In this document: piece by piece, positions 48,933-62,072 of the stretch
How the letters are laid out: the number at the start of each line of letters is the position of its first letter
Position numbering within the stretch: position 1 is the first letter of the stretch
Source of the DNA: Apis mellifera
Lineage: Eukaryota > Arthropoda > Insecta > Hymenoptera > Apidae
Length of the DNA stretch: 64,000 nt
Direction: 5' to 3'
NCBI RefSeq assembly: GCF_003254395.2
Contig: NC_037643.1
Span: forward strand, 12,356,963-12,420,962
Program-made: the position numbers and the translations under genes
The notes under the pieces: generated by a model
Databases searched by the model: none
Told to the model about the DNA's origin: nothing
What the model saw: only the letters and a program-made list of their open reading frames with translations

Positions 48933-49630
48933 AAGAGAGAAAAGGTTTCGAAAGTTTCTTCGCGCGATTGAGTGCGCGCTGACACGCGTTACCTTCGCGA
49001 TGAAAGGAAGAAAGGTGGATTTCTTCATTGTGAGATATATTCTTCGATAAAGCTGACTAGCTGCGATAAAAAAGAAATTTATACAATTGTCACTCTCGTC
49101 GATTCAATGTATATTTGCTTGGACTCAAAGGGAGTCGGTCGAGTGACTACTAGCGCCACAGGAGCAATAACTAGAGTGCGCATGTCTGTCGTTAAACGCG
49201 CGCTATTCGAATCTGGAATTAATTAGAATCGAGCCAATTTGAAATTAAATAATATTATATCGAAATATTAAATTTTAATATTTGTACAATGTTTTTCTAA
49301 CGACCAACTTATTATTTCCAAGAAAGGAAATGCAATTTTCCGTTTCATTGGAAGGAGGAAAATAAATAAATAAAGCATTTGTTACGAAAAACAAAGATTT
49401 AGAGAGAACGATGGAAAGCTTGTTGATGAAGAACGCAGAGGATACCGGAATATTTACTTGGATCATGTTATTTGACTTCAATTTGAACTCGTTTCAACTT
49501 TATGCTTGCTCCCTGCTTTGTTCTTTCAGACATAGTTCTTCGTGTTCTCGATACATGTTTTCGCGATGAGACGTAGGCAACATTGGCACATTATCTTGAA
49601 AAATAAATAAGATATATTCATATCGACGCA
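46571..49630. other. Unique AT-rich DNA
   Basis: Contains A/GAAA-rich tracts (about 47524-47562), alternating gtgcgcgcgcgcgtac plus TA (47850-47881), CpG-rich stretches at about 47930-48070 and 48180-48480, and TA/GA runs at 48901-48945. The frames at 47146-47643 and 47381-47800 overlap on opposite strands and match no known protein. Confidence 0.5.
48901..48945. repeat. Compound (TA)n(GA)n microsatellite
   Basis: About seven TA units pass directly into about eight GA units and a GAAAGAGAGAAAA tail. Confidence 0.9.
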
Positions 49631-49965
49631 ATTCAAGGGATTTGATGTTGATTTTATCATAAATTTATAGTAAATATATATAATATATATATTTTTTTAA
49701 GATATTGTTATATCCAGCAGTTTAATATTCTTTAAATTGTTAAAAGAAAAATTCTGATTTAGAAATAATATTATAATATTCATAGGATTGTAATACAATT
49801 GAATAATTTAGAAGATTCAAGGGATTTGATGTTGATTTTATCATAAATTTATAGATATTGTTATATCCAGCAGTTTAATATTCTTTAAATTGTTAAAAGA
49901 AAAATTCTGATTTAGAAATAATATTATAATATTTATAGGATTGTAATACAATTGAACAATTTAGA
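49631..49965. repeat. ~184-bp direct tandem duplication
   Basis: attcaagggatttgatgttg starts at 49631 and again at 49815. Both copies continue through gatattgttatatccagcag, taaaagaaaaattctgattt and gattgtaatacaattgaa. The first copy has an additional TA-rich segment of about 30 bp. Confidence 0.93.
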
Positions 49966-51820
49966 GGAGTTTTTTGAAACTGGCATGCATTATATTTATA
50001 ATTGAAATTTTCAAAAGAATTTTAAACTTTACTTCGATAAAAGAAGTTTCATTATAGAATTATTAAAAGATTTGCTTGAAATATTTTAATGAAATTTCAC
50101 GTACTTTTACAAAAAATGAAAAGATTATCAAACATCAAGAAGATCAAACGAGTTAAAATACTTTGGAATTATAAACAAATAAAAAGAAGAAAAAAAATTG
50201 TCGAATATCGAAGAAACTTTTTTATTACGAAATACGAAAGAATTACTTAAATCCAATACAATATATCCCTCTTTCCTGTTCATGTTACACTCGCAAATTT
50301 TATGATCTATCTTCTTGATTATCGACGAAAGTTTCAAAATTATTATCAATCAAGCGCAAGGAAACACGATATATTCGTTTCAACGAAACATTTTCGAACA
50401 AAAGAGCGATAAATATACGGTGTACGTCGTAGTATACGTTATTGCGCCAAATTGCGTATAATACACGTCCAAACAATTTAGCCGGCGGTGCAAAGGTTGT
50501 ACAAATTTCGCTACGCTCGTTTCCCAAACAAAGAGGGAAGTTCGAGGCGTCAGCCTTATCTAAAAGGATTTCCGCCGCGAGTTTATGAGATGTGTGCTCG
50601 CCACTCAAGGCGGTAACTTTTCGACTTTCATTAACGACTCGAGTTAATTAAGAGGAAGTGCTTCGGCACTCGCCGACCTTTTGCAAACAGATTTTTCCTG
50701 GGAGCCGCTTCCAACTAGAAACAGTCCTCTCCCGCACAACAAAGAGTTATATTCTTGAAAACGTGCAATTTAATTCAGACATTGTTTAATATATAATTTT
50801 CACGGCGTAATTTAAAATAAATATCCCCATTTTAAAAAATTGAATTATTATAAATTTTCTTCTCTTTTCTTCTATCAATTATTCGATGGAAAAGAAAAAG
50901 ATAGATGTATATTGTCATACACATAATTGCAAATTTAACATAATTGCAAAATACTTTTTTTATTCGTCACCTTCGAATTCAGATTCATCTCAATTTTGGA
51001 ACAGTGATTGTTGCGTACCCAATTCGATTTACACTATTCTCAATTTTACTCGAGATAGGATTCTCTGTTTAAATTATATATATATATATATATATTTCTC
51101 TTTAAATTTCGAAGAGAGAGAGAGAGAGTTAATAAGTATAACGGTGTACGTTTCTTATTACACGAAACTCCGTTTCAACTCGTTACCGCAACGAATCCAC
51201 CTTTCATTCAAATTGAAATCGGATAACGTTTCCTTTAAAGTAGTCACGAATCGCGCGCACAAAGGTTTTCGCGAACCCTCGTGAAATTCAAATTGAAATT
51301 TACAACAGGAAAACGGCGTTGCTGTTGAACCGTGCTCGATGAATTAAAATGTTTGCGTATAAGGCATCGAGAGTTATCGATCGCGTCTCGACCGTGTCAG
51401 GAGTTCAGGGATGAAGCGTCGACGGGCGCGAAGAACTAAACAAGGGATGGGAGAAGAAGGCAGCCGGCCTCGAAAACGCGCCTTTCTCTCGCTTCGAGTG
51501 AAAGCTCGAGGGTTAAAAGCGATTTCCAATACGCGTACCGCAAATATTCTTATGAGACGAGTTAAGATACGTTAACGTATAAAAGAGGTTTCGTTTAAGG
51601 GCTCTTGAAACGCCCCACAGATTCCATTTTCTCGAATGATTGAATTAAAATTGAATTTATTGAAATTAAAGAAAAAAATGACGCGCGAAAATTGTATCAG
51701 AAATTGTTATTTTACTAAAGAATTGTAAAAATTTAATTATCGCGATGTTGGAGTTATGACGCGACACTAGCGCCACACTGACTATTAACTATTATCCAAT
51801 AGAGGTGCTCGTTTATTCAC
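49966..51820. other. Unique DNA
   Basis: About 50430-50720 is CpG-rich and holds a short agtgc-TTCG-gcact stem-loop (50657-50670). A TA run is at 51077-51096 and a GA run at about 51113-51128. About 51300-51620 is GC-richer. No gene recognised. Confidence 0.5.
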
Positions 51821-52190
51821 CTACTTGTTTCTTTAATTATTCTTTAATTATTTATTTAATTATTTTTATATTTATTTCTTTAATTATTTTTAATTATTTT
51901 TTTTGATTTCTATTTTTTTTATTTTCGAATATTCAAATTATGGGTTTATCGATATTACCGTTTTTATTTTTATATTTATTACCCATTATTTTTATGTTTA
52001 TTTCTTTAATTATTTTTAATTATTTTTTTTTAGTTTCTATTTTTTTTATTTTCGAATATTCAAATTATGGGTTTATCGATATTACCGTTTTTATTTTTAT
52101 ATTTATTATTTTTATATTTATTTCTTTAATTATTTTTAATTATTTTTTTTGGTTTTTTCTATTTTCGAATATTTAAATTATGGATTTATC
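51821..52190. repeat. AT-rich tandem array (~120-127-bp units, 3 copies)
   Basis: atttctttaattatttttaa recurs at about 51873, 52000 and 52120. Between them stand ttttcgaatattcaaattat and gggtttatcgatattaccgt. The F/I-rich frame at 51940-52176 is a by-product of this repeat. Confidence 0.88.
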
Positions 52191-55095
52191 GATATCATCG
52201 TTTTGAAAATATATGAAAAAAGAAAGGATACGCGTGAACGTTTAGGCCTGGTGAGGGCGGCCAGAAATTATCGATTCGAGTTACACCGACGATGAATGAT
52301 TTATGACTCCGGATACGGTGCGGCTTACGATTCAATTTATCGTTACAGACCGCGCGCCACCCTTAAATTAGCGTCGTTATTCGCGAGTCGGATACTCGGC
52401 GAGTTATTAATAGGAAATACAAGAAAATGGATACGTTGTATCCATCGATTTACCCGTTAAACGATTATTCCTCTCGAAAATAAATTTCACGCTGCGTGGA
52501 AAGTTGATAAAGTTACAAGTGGAATGGAATGTAATAGATCACTCTCTGAAACGATGGTTTATAATAACATTATTTATTAAGATAATATTATGGGTTTACT
52601 TGTAAAATTGAACGCCGAGAAATGAACGTTGGTTATCCTTTATACGAGAAAATGAACGGAGCTTTTACGAGCTCTTGTAATTTTAGTTATTAATTGAAAT
52701 GCTACGTGGTGTGTCCTTTTATCTAAAAAAAAAAAGTCGTTGAAATGAACGTTTTTTGAACTCGAGTTATTACGTTCTAAAAATATTCGAGTAGATTAAT
52801 TGAGAAAACAAAATTACGTATATATATAATTTTACAGTTTCGTGTATATAAATATTCGATACAACGCAATATGAAATTTCGAACAATAATAATTACAATT
52901 TTAGTTTGAATAGAAATAATGGACAACCTCACTTTTTCCATCTCTAGGAATACACGGTTCCCCTTTTCCATCGAAAGGAAAGTTACTTTAATTCGCTTAT
53001 TTATCGAATCACGTCTATCGTTCACTTTTCATTGAAGAGCTCATCGAATTCGTTTCGTGCGATCGATGTCGAAGTTTCTCGTAAACGTGAACGCGTGATT
53101 TGCAGTTCCTTATTGCGACGGCGATTCAAGTGGGCGGGGAAGGAAGGGGAAGGGAGGGGAAGTCGATCGAGGCGCCGTGGAAACTTGAAATTGACTTATG
53201 TAGGTGCGGCCTTATCGCCAGCGCCTCAAAGAACAACTTGCGGCTCAAAACAAATGGTCTCAACCGTGCCACAATGTCATACACTACATCCGGCCCGTTC
53301 ATAGATACGATCCCTCGATACGCTTTAATCCCACTAAAGCTCGCGTTGCTGGTAAGCAAGATCGGGCAAGTAGCGAACTGGGCCGAGTGTGAATACACTA
53401 TAGAATTATATTGCGCACAGACCGAATAATAATTCTAATCGTCGCCGCTACGTGGCGCTGATCTGCCAGGCTTAAGTCCGTAACGAAAGTATATTCGGAT
53501 ATATTTATTTTTATCGAAACTATTCCTGCTACGAATCGATACGAATTTTAAAAAGTTGTAGGATTAAAATGTTGTTATTTATTCGATTAATGTTAAAATT
53601 TGGAAGAAGAAAGGAAAAATAATGGAATAATTTACTTTTTCAACGTTTTAAAATTCCCAAAGAGATTTTTTTAAGAGGATGGATCGCGCAATACGCGTCA
53701 GCCACTGATGCTTGAAGCGTCGTGAAAATGAAAATTCGATACAAAATCCAATATTTCGTAGGGATCGGTGATAAGAGAATACAAAGATGAAGAGTAATCA
53801 AGCGTTTAACCTAGATCCCTCGTACGTTCCTTGGGATTCCTCGTAACCTTAGCTAATTTCGTCCCTGCCCTAATTCGGATGCAATTAGATGTTATTGCGT
53901 ACCTCGCAAGTTGGATTTATGGGATGTTGCAATTCGTTGGACGATATGATTTCTCCATTCTGCCGCGAACAAAAGCTTCTACTCGATAGAAACTTCTACT
54001 CCTTCTTAATTTAACGCTGATGGAACGGTATTGTTCACGTTAGCTGGCATATCTACTATTTGCTGGCTGTTTCGTTGAACGCTTTTAAACTTTTTCCACT
54101 ATCTTGGATAATTATTCTTTAATTTCATCCTTGTAATGATTCCTTTATTTTTTGTCTCTCTCTGTCTCTCTCTTATTACATATCTGACATCTTTCATTAC
54201 GTAACTAGATCTCCATCTTATCTCATTTTTTTTTATAAAGAAGCATAACATGCATAGTGCGAATAGCTTTTTAATTTGATCTTTCTAACAATACTTTTAT
54301 TTTTTTAATGATATTACTTTTTACATTTTCCATTAATTAAACTTCTCCTTTTATGAAGATTATATGTAGTCAAGGAAATTATTCCTATAAATTTTAAATT
54401 CCATCTTTCGATAATTTCCCAGAAATTCTTCTTCCCCTTCTACCAAATTACCAGAATTTAAAACAATTAATTTTCATTAAATCACAATTTCTCCAATACC
54501 ATCATAATAATAACAATTTCTCTATTCTTCTTCAAAAAAATCGCTCAAAAATTTCTCTTCTTTTCCAAAGAAAAGAATACCACGAATACTCTGGTACACA
54601 ATTTAAACGACGAGGAGGGGGAGGAAAAGAGTGGAATTCGGCGACGATTCGTCGGTTTACCAAAGAAGTTTATCGCCTCGACGTGGCGTTGATTCCGAGA
54701 GCAAAGAACAAGATTCATATCGGGAAGTGGGTCAATACGTAACGCGCGCGTGGATCGTTTCCCGATCGGTTTCCCTCCCCTCCCCCCTCCTTCCATGCTT
54801 GCACGTGGGTCACGTGCATCGAATACGGGTGCATGTGTCATTTTTTAAAAGTTTCGCCACCGCCGCGAAACGGATTCCATTCCGTCCTGCGGCTTCCTCG
54901 ATACACCGTTTTTGTAAAATCTCTGGCCCGATCCTTCAGTTATTACCACTGGACGCGAATTATTTGCGCGGTCGGCCGATTGATGGCGGTCGACGAACGA
55001 GAGGAAGCGTTTAATAACGGAGAAGGGGTTCGTTTCATCAGAGATTTTTTTCTTCTCTCGTTGATCAACGCTGTAACGTTGATTTATAATCTCGC
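52191..55095. other. Unique DNA with CpG-rich islets
   Basis: Islets at about 52230-52400, 53030-53470 and 54600-55020 are GC-balanced with frames open on both strands. In the second, a 148-nt stretch (53204-53351) follows a tatgtag and ends at a donor-like ggtaagc, which is discussed as a possible exon. 54060-54540 is AT-rich. Confidence 0.45.
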
Positions 55096-56340
55096 GATTC
55101 GAGTCGTGTTTTAATTTTTCTTTTTCTTTCTTTTATTTTTGAAGTGGTTTATATATATATATACATATATATAATTTCATGGGTTTAGATTTCTGATTCG
55201 AATTTATTTTGGAATTTTTATTTTCTTCGTTTGAATGACGTTATGGATAATGTTACGGAGGCTTTTTGGCGATTCGAGTCATGTTTTAATTTTTCTTTTT
55301 CTTTCTTTTATTTTTGAAGTGGTTTATATATATATATAATTTAATGGGTTTAGATTTCTGATTCGATTCGAATTTATTTCGGAGGCTTTTTGGCGATTCG
55401 AGTCGTGTTTTAATTTTTCTTTTTCTTTTTTTTATTTTTGAAGTGATTCGTATATATATATAATTTAATGGTGTAGATTTCTGATTCGATTTGAATTTTG
55501 CAATTTTTATTTTCTTCGTTTGAATGGCGTTATGGATAATGTTAAACGGAGGTAATTCGAGTTGTGTTTTAATTTTTTTTTTTCTTTTATTTTGGAATTT
55601 TTATTTTCTTCGTTTGAATGGCGTTATGGATAATGTTACGGAGGCTTTTTGACGATTCGAGTCATGTTTTAATTTTTCTTTTCCTTTTTTTTATTTTTGA
55701 AGTGGTTTATATATATAATTTAATGGGTTTAGATTTCTGATTCGAATTTATTTTGGAATTTTTATTTCCTTCGTTTGAATGACGTTATGGATAATGTTAC
55801 GGAGGCTTTTTGGCGATTCGAGTCATGTTTTAATTTTTCTTTTTCTTTCTTTTATTTTTGAAGTGGTTTATATATATATATATATAATTTAATGGGTTTA
55901 GATTTCTGATTCGATTCGAATTTATTTCGGAGGCTTTTTGGCGATTCGAGTCGTGTTTTAATTTTTCTTTTCCTTTTTTTTATTTTTGAAGTTTATATAT
56001 ATAATTTAATGGTTTAGATTTTTGATTCGATTTGAATTTTGCAATTTTTATTTCCTTCGTTTAAATGGCGTTATGGATAATGTTAAACGGAGGTAATTCG
56101 AGTTGTGTTTTAATTTTTTTTTTCCTTTTATTTTGGAATTTTTATTTCCTTCGTTTGAATGGCGTTATAGATAATGTTACGGAGGCTTTTTGGCGATTCG
56201 AGTCGTGTTTTAATTTTTCTTTTCCTTTCTTTTATTTTTGAAGTTTATATATATAATTTAATGGTCTAGATTTCTAATTCGATTTGAATTTTGCAATTTT
56301 TATTTCCTTCGTTTGAATGGCGTTATGGAGGCTTTTTGGG
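55096..56340. repeat. Tandem array with four-subunit higher-order structure
   Basis: The marker (g/t)attcgagt(c/t) followed by (a/g)tgttttaattttt begins subunits at 55096, 55271, 55395, 55553, 55654, 55815, 55943, 56094 and 56195. Intervals are 175, 124, 158, 101, then 161, 128, 151, 101. The four-interval pattern repeats, so the true unit is an ABCD tetramer of about 541-558 bp, present twice plus a partial third. Subunits share tttgaagtggtttatata, gggtttagatttctgattcg, ttcgtttgaatggcgttatg and cggaggctttttgg. The shortest subunit is the one preceded by aaacggaggt. Confidence 0.93.
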
Positions 56341-59300
56341 GAGGATTAGAATAAATAGAGAGAAGTTTGTAAAGTTGGAGGTATGGCAAGCTGAAGAGAG
56401 GATCGAACGGAAGATATTATTTTACTTTTCCAGAATTATCTCTGATATAAAACTTTTTAATTTTTCGGAGATGGAGAATCATGAAGGGGGATATTATGAG
56501 GAGTGTGGAATGCCTTAGGTGACCCTTAACCTGTCAATTCGCGAGTCAAGTTTTCGAGATCGATTCTGCAGAAATTCTCTGCGGAAGTTGAATTGTATTA
56601 TTGACTTGCGGCCGGAAAGACGGCACGGAAAGTAATTGGATCGAAACTTTGCCCCTCCCCCCCTCCCTCCCTTCCCTCTTTATGAATAAATTGACGTCCA
56701 CGGGTTGACACTTCGCAACAGTGCTAGTTTGGACCCGTTCGATTGAATCGAATGCGACGAACCGCTGTAATGCAATTTTCCAGCGGTTTGTCCGTCGTCA
56801 TCTGTTAACCCACTTATAATGATTACGCTGCATTTTGTATAAACGTCGCAGTTCATTGGCGCGATCGTTGTTAACGCGCGGAATTAATTCGTTTTCGAGC
56901 GGAGATTATTCTTGAAACCTCCCCCTTTTCACGAATTTTCTTCCATTAATTTCTTCTTTTCCTAAAACAAGTTACTTGCAAAAATATTCGATTCAATTCG
57001 AACTATAATCCTCTTGATTAAATTATATCCCATTATTGAGGAACATAAAAATATCATCACTTCAGAAAAATTTCTTTTCGAGATATTCCATTTGGAAATG
57101 TAAATAAATCAGAAATAATTATTTATTTTATTGGAAAATAATTAATATTTATTATTAAATTATTATTGAATATGTCAAATTAATAATTATTATTTATTTT
57201 ATTAGAATTTTATTAGAAAATTTAGAAAATATTTTAAAAAATAACATTGACTTAAGAGTTCCATCGAGAGTTCCGCTTTCGTATTCGTTATCCTTCTTCA
57301 TTTGCGAAACGCAAGTGAGAGAGGGAGAAGGAGAGTAGTGGCTCGTGGCTGGGTAAAAGAAGAAGGGGTGAAGCACGCGCGAAAGTCGCCTGTTACCGAG
57401 CATTAAAGAAATATATAAATAACATTATGGTAATTAGCGTGTTTCCCCCGCTCCCGGCTTTTTTTTATCTCCAATTCGTGCATCTACGCGATCAACAAGT
57501 TCCGCGAAAATTATTTCTCGCCGGTGAATGATTTTATTGCGTGACTTTCACTTATCGCGCCATACCGATTCGCGCGCCACCGTTTTGTACAATTATTTAT
57601 ATCCGATCCCCGAGTGACGCTTTATCGAGGCAAGTAATGTAAATCGTGAGTGTAATAATCGAGATGGCGCGATGTTCGATTGACTTTATTTTAGGCGAAG
57701 AAATGAATATTTATTATATTATATATTTATAATTTCCACTCGTTGAAGTAATCTTTGATTAATTTAAAAGAGAGATTGGAGAGATTTTAAGAGAAAGTTC
57801 GTGGAAGGATTTTTCGTGGAAAAAATTTTGCACAATTTTCCATAGAATCTAAATATTTTATTTTAATTACAGAGAAAGGAAATTCTAAAGATAAATTTTT
57901 AAAAGAAGGATGAAAAATTTAGGATAAATTTAAGATTCCGTATTGTAAGCTTTTCTTCATTCAAGATTCGAGGACGGAAAATGGGAATATTTCCGCATTC
58001 GGATTGATTTCATCGAAGGGGGGGGAATTATATCGAAAGTCGGCGCAATCGCGTGTCGAAGGGGAACGTTCGTTTCGAATTTCCAAGAATCCCATCGTGG
58101 AAATTCGTGCTCGCTTTGCACGTATTTTTCCAACTTGTCGCGAAGACGACATGCACTCGCGTTTATGCGCGGAAAAGAAGCGTTCCCCCCTCTCAGAGAC
58201 CATCCATTTTTTCCCATTGGTCCAATGGGATGCCGATGCAAGTGTCGTCGAAACAATTTTTAATCTTCCTTTTCCGTTTACCAGACGGCGCCTTCTTGTT
58301 GAGGGAAATAGTGAGAATTAAAACGTGAGAATATTATTTTATTTATTTTATTTATATTATATATTTTATTTATTATTATAATCTATTTATTAAATTTACA
58401 ATCTGCTTCTGCTTTGTTTCTATGTGTTTGTATTATTTCAAATTCTTGACTTGGTTTATTGGAAATTTATAATTCTCTATTATTTTCCGTTATTTTGTTT
58501 CCAAATAATTTCGAAGGAAAATTCTATTCCATTTGGAAAAATCTATATCTATTTTATTATTTAAAATTAATAAGAATAAATATTTTTCATTCTGTATAGG
58601 GACAAAAAAAATTATAATAATTAATCGTATAATAGCACAGACTTCATGAACAATAGAATCGAATTCATTGAACTTTGTGTTTTTGTTTTTTGCTTTTTTT
58701 TCTTTTTTTTAAATACAATGGAGTAAAGAATTTAAAATTGATTTTTCCCCCCCTCTATTTTCGATAAAATTGTTTCGCGATATTCTTTGTTTCTCCCTTT
58801 ATGCTTTAATTGCTTTTACCTGCATTTGCAACGTTGAAACGTTTTTAAATGGCAATATTGATCGCAATGCTAAATATGATGCAGTCCCCGGCATCAACGG
58901 TACAGCATTTCGTTCTGCGAAAAGATTAATCGTGTATTTAATGAACGAATTATTGAGCTAGGGGATCGATTTTTTCCGACTTGCACGTACATTTTTCGCT
59001 CTATCCTACCTGTTATTAATAAGATTTCTTGTTTCGAATTTCCTCTCCCATCCGTCGAATCGAAATTAAAAAGCCCTTTTTCAGGTTTAGAAAATCGAAA
59101 GCAAGAAATTAACATTTCCAAAAAAAAAAAAAAAAATATTCACCAAAAATCAGAACACATAATTTCCACGAGCGAAAAATTAATTTGATAAACAACTTCA
59201 AATTTAAAATTAATCCACCATCTTCTCCTCCAACTGTCCAATCGAACTAACGAATAAACAAACAAAATAAAAATAACGATCATATTCCACCATATTTAAA

Positions 59301-60519
59301 AAGACGAACTTTAACATCTCCCCGGCATCCATAATTCACCTCTCCGACAAATTCGTTCCAAACTTATCTCAAATTTTCCCCATCTGCGCAATTAACCCCC
59401 TCTCGACTCGCATTAGTTTCAGTAAAATTTCGAAGACCATTCCCCCTTCGAATATCAAATTTTCCTTGGCCAATACTCCAACATCCCCCCTTTTCTTCCC
59501 CCGATTATACGATCTCCCGGCGCACATTTCGAACGAAAGGGGTTATACATACACCATAGAGTACCAATATACGAAGGACGAGATAACGGGATCTGATCGA
59601 GAAAACGTGGGTGGCGCGTTTTCAAGAAATTTCCCTGTAGCCCCATGTGCAAATATTTATCGGGGAGGTATCGAGGCCCGTGCACCAAGGTGACGAGCAA
59701 GCTTGGTGTGCGTGCAACCGAGAGAGATGCGCGACACGAGCATCACAGAGCCCAGCTGGTGGGTGCGCGCGCTTGCACCCATTCAAGGTGCAGGAGGAAG
59801 ATGGCCGATGTACGTGGCGCGCCGAGGGAGTCGTGTGAATGCATGCATAAAAATGTCTCTCTCCAGTCTCTCGTCCTTTTTCTTCTTCTTCTTCTTCTTC
59901 TTCTTTTTCTCGCCTTTTTATAAGCAAAGCATATCCGCAAGGATCGATGTCCACGATAAAACGCGAGAATATCTTTCAGGATTTGGAGGATACTGGGAGG
60001 ATTGTTAACCTTTTTTCTTGCCCACGTCGATGAAAGACAAGGGATTATTGACCCTGCTGCGATCTTGAAATTTCTATTTTATTGGGTCACGGGTCGAGAG
60101 AGGAATATGTGCTGCGGTGTCGATTTTTGTGAAAAAAAGAGGTCTTGTGTATCTGTAAAGGTAGCTTTGTAAATGTGGTATTGATTTTTTTTCAAAGAGA
60201 GAGAAAAAAAATGTTAAGAAACGAATTTCGAAATTTATTTATATATAACGATCCGTACATAGAATACACTTTTGATCAGATAAAAATATAAATTTACGGA
60301 TTATTTGTTTCTTAGAGTTCTTCAAACTTGAATTAGCTTGAACATCGCTCATCTTCGAAGACATACATCAGAATAATATTAAATCGTTATGTGTCATCGT
60401 TACGATTAATCAAGGAAAAAGTTCTGCTTTGAAAAAAAAAAGAAAAAAGAAAAATAAATAACAAACGTTTTCTATTCTATTCTTAAGTGTATAAAAATAA
60501 AGAAACGCTAAGCGCGTGA
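56341..60519. other. Unique DNA
   Basis: AT-rich with islets at about 56520-56900, 57420-57670, 57950-58300 and 59500-59840. agatggcgc is at 57662-57670. A17 is at 59120-59136 and a TTC run at 59881-59908. The overlapping frames at 57957-58328 and 59455-60008 are open on both strands and unrecognised. Confidence 0.5.
59881..59908. repeat. (TTC)n trinucleotide repeat
   Basis: Eight or nine TTC units flanked by T tracts. On the minus strand it reads as an E/R-rich low-complexity frame. Confidence 0.9.
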
Positions 60520-60740
60520 TTGCAGCGCGAGCGTTTTTTTCAACGAGCACGAGGCGCGCGCGAAAAAAGCGTGAGTGGGAACTCGGTCGGGCAGGCGAAG
60601 ATAATTTCCCGCAGATAACTTTGACCGAGCCTGAGCTTTGATCGTCGTCCCCTCGCGAACAGCTCTCAGGGATCGTTTCACGCTGACCTCGTGTGCTTGG
60701 CCAATTTCCTCCGCCAGCCGCTTCCGCTTCGCGCGGTTTA
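60520..60740. other. CpG-rich block
   Basis: Dense in CG and GCGC words (gcgcgagcg, aggcgcgcgcg), with ttggccaatt (about 60699-60708, CCAAT/NF-Y- or NFI-like) and tgacct half-sites. It may be regulatory. No start site or gene could be assigned. Confidence 0.3.
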
Positions 60741-62046
60741 AAAGGATTTCTCTCTTTTTTTTATCCCTCTTTCTCTATCTCTCTATCTCTTTCTTCTTTT
60801 TCTTTCCTTTTTTACCGACCGAGCAACGCGTTAGCAACGCTATTCGAGGCCGAACAGTTTTCGCGATGGGGAAGAGAGAGAAAGAGAGAGAGAGAGAGAG
60901 ACGTGAGAGACACGCATGGTTTTTTTGTCGATGCTGATGTTGATCTCTGGTGGAAAAAAGTCTCGAGGAAAGGAATGTGGGTCTGGTTAAATTGGAAGGA
61001 AACGCCTATTTTCACACGCAATTTTCTTTCTACCGTGGTATTTTTCACGTGTACTAATTCAAAACGATAATTCGTGTCTAAATCTCGATGCAGTAGCGTT
61101 GACATAGAATCCAGAGAATTCTAACGATTTGATATAAAATTTTTTCTACCTTTCGTAATTTGTATAGGCTAATTATGATTTGTAACGATAGTTGAAGATC
61201 TATAAATGTAATTTTTTATTCGAGTAATTAATAATTATAATTAAAATAATTAATAGTTACGATTGTTTTACAATTTTACAAAAGAAAATAATTTTCACGA
61301 TTTTAAATATTCAAATTATAGATCTTCTGTTACTCTATGCAATGTGTGGTGTCAACAAAGCGTCTGAAGATAAGTAAAAGAAGAAGGATTCTTCTTACTC
61401 CTCTTTTGTCTTTCTCTCACTTTCTAACTGTAAACACTATAACGTTCGTTAGGATCTTTTTTGAAATTGCTTTCTTGTTTTTCTGATTGTTTTGAATTTT
61501 TATCGAGGCGAGGAAAGTGGAGAAATAGAAGTTTTCAAAAGAGATGCGACAATTTTATAATATAAATAGTTTTTTCTTTAGTCGTTGAAGATAACGATGA
61601 TTAAAAAGAATGTTATTCTAAGATAAATCAAAGTTAAACACATCCTATATTAATATATACATCCTAAATTAATTAATTAATTCGAATCAGAAATACGTTT
61701 AATCTTTAATTTAAATTGGAAAAAAAGATGAAGAAGGAAATTACATTATTCCTTAATAATATCGGTTTTTTAAATTTAATTTTAATAAAATCGAACTTTC
61801 GTAAATTAAAATTAAAATTAAAATTCGACTCGTGGAAAATAATTAAAAATTTTTGTACAACGCGAACGCCGTTTAAATTTTGATCCCTTTATGATAAATC
61901 CCGCGCTTTTTTTATACCTGCCTATAAAAATTACGGATCGATGTTTGAAAGTTGATTAATTTAACACGCTGATCAAAATTTTTATTATCTTTATTGTATA
62001 ATAAATAACGTTCGGACGAAATTTATTTCCATTTCGTTCGAAAATC
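60741..62046. other. Unique AT-rich DNA
   Basis: A pyrimidine tract lies at about 60745-60812 and a GA run at about 60883-60901. From 61080 it is very AT-rich, with (TAAAAT)n near 61803-61824. No gene recognised. Confidence 0.6.
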
Positions 62047-62072
62047 TATGTATACACACACGCGCGCGCATA
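62047..62072. repeat. 26-bp purine/pyrimidine alternation
   Basis: tatgtatacacacacgcgcgcgcata alternates without interruption between positions 62047 and 62072, joining TA, CA and CG steps. It is Z-DNA-prone like the tract at 35842-35883. Confidence 0.8.

Noticed and set aside
50657..50670. Stable UUCG-tetraloop RNA element
   Set aside because: Only five base pairs close the loop, and no transcript or conserved context supports it.
51940..52176. Small membrane protein
   Set aside because: The hydrophobic F/I/L frame is produced by a T-rich 120-bp tandem repeat.
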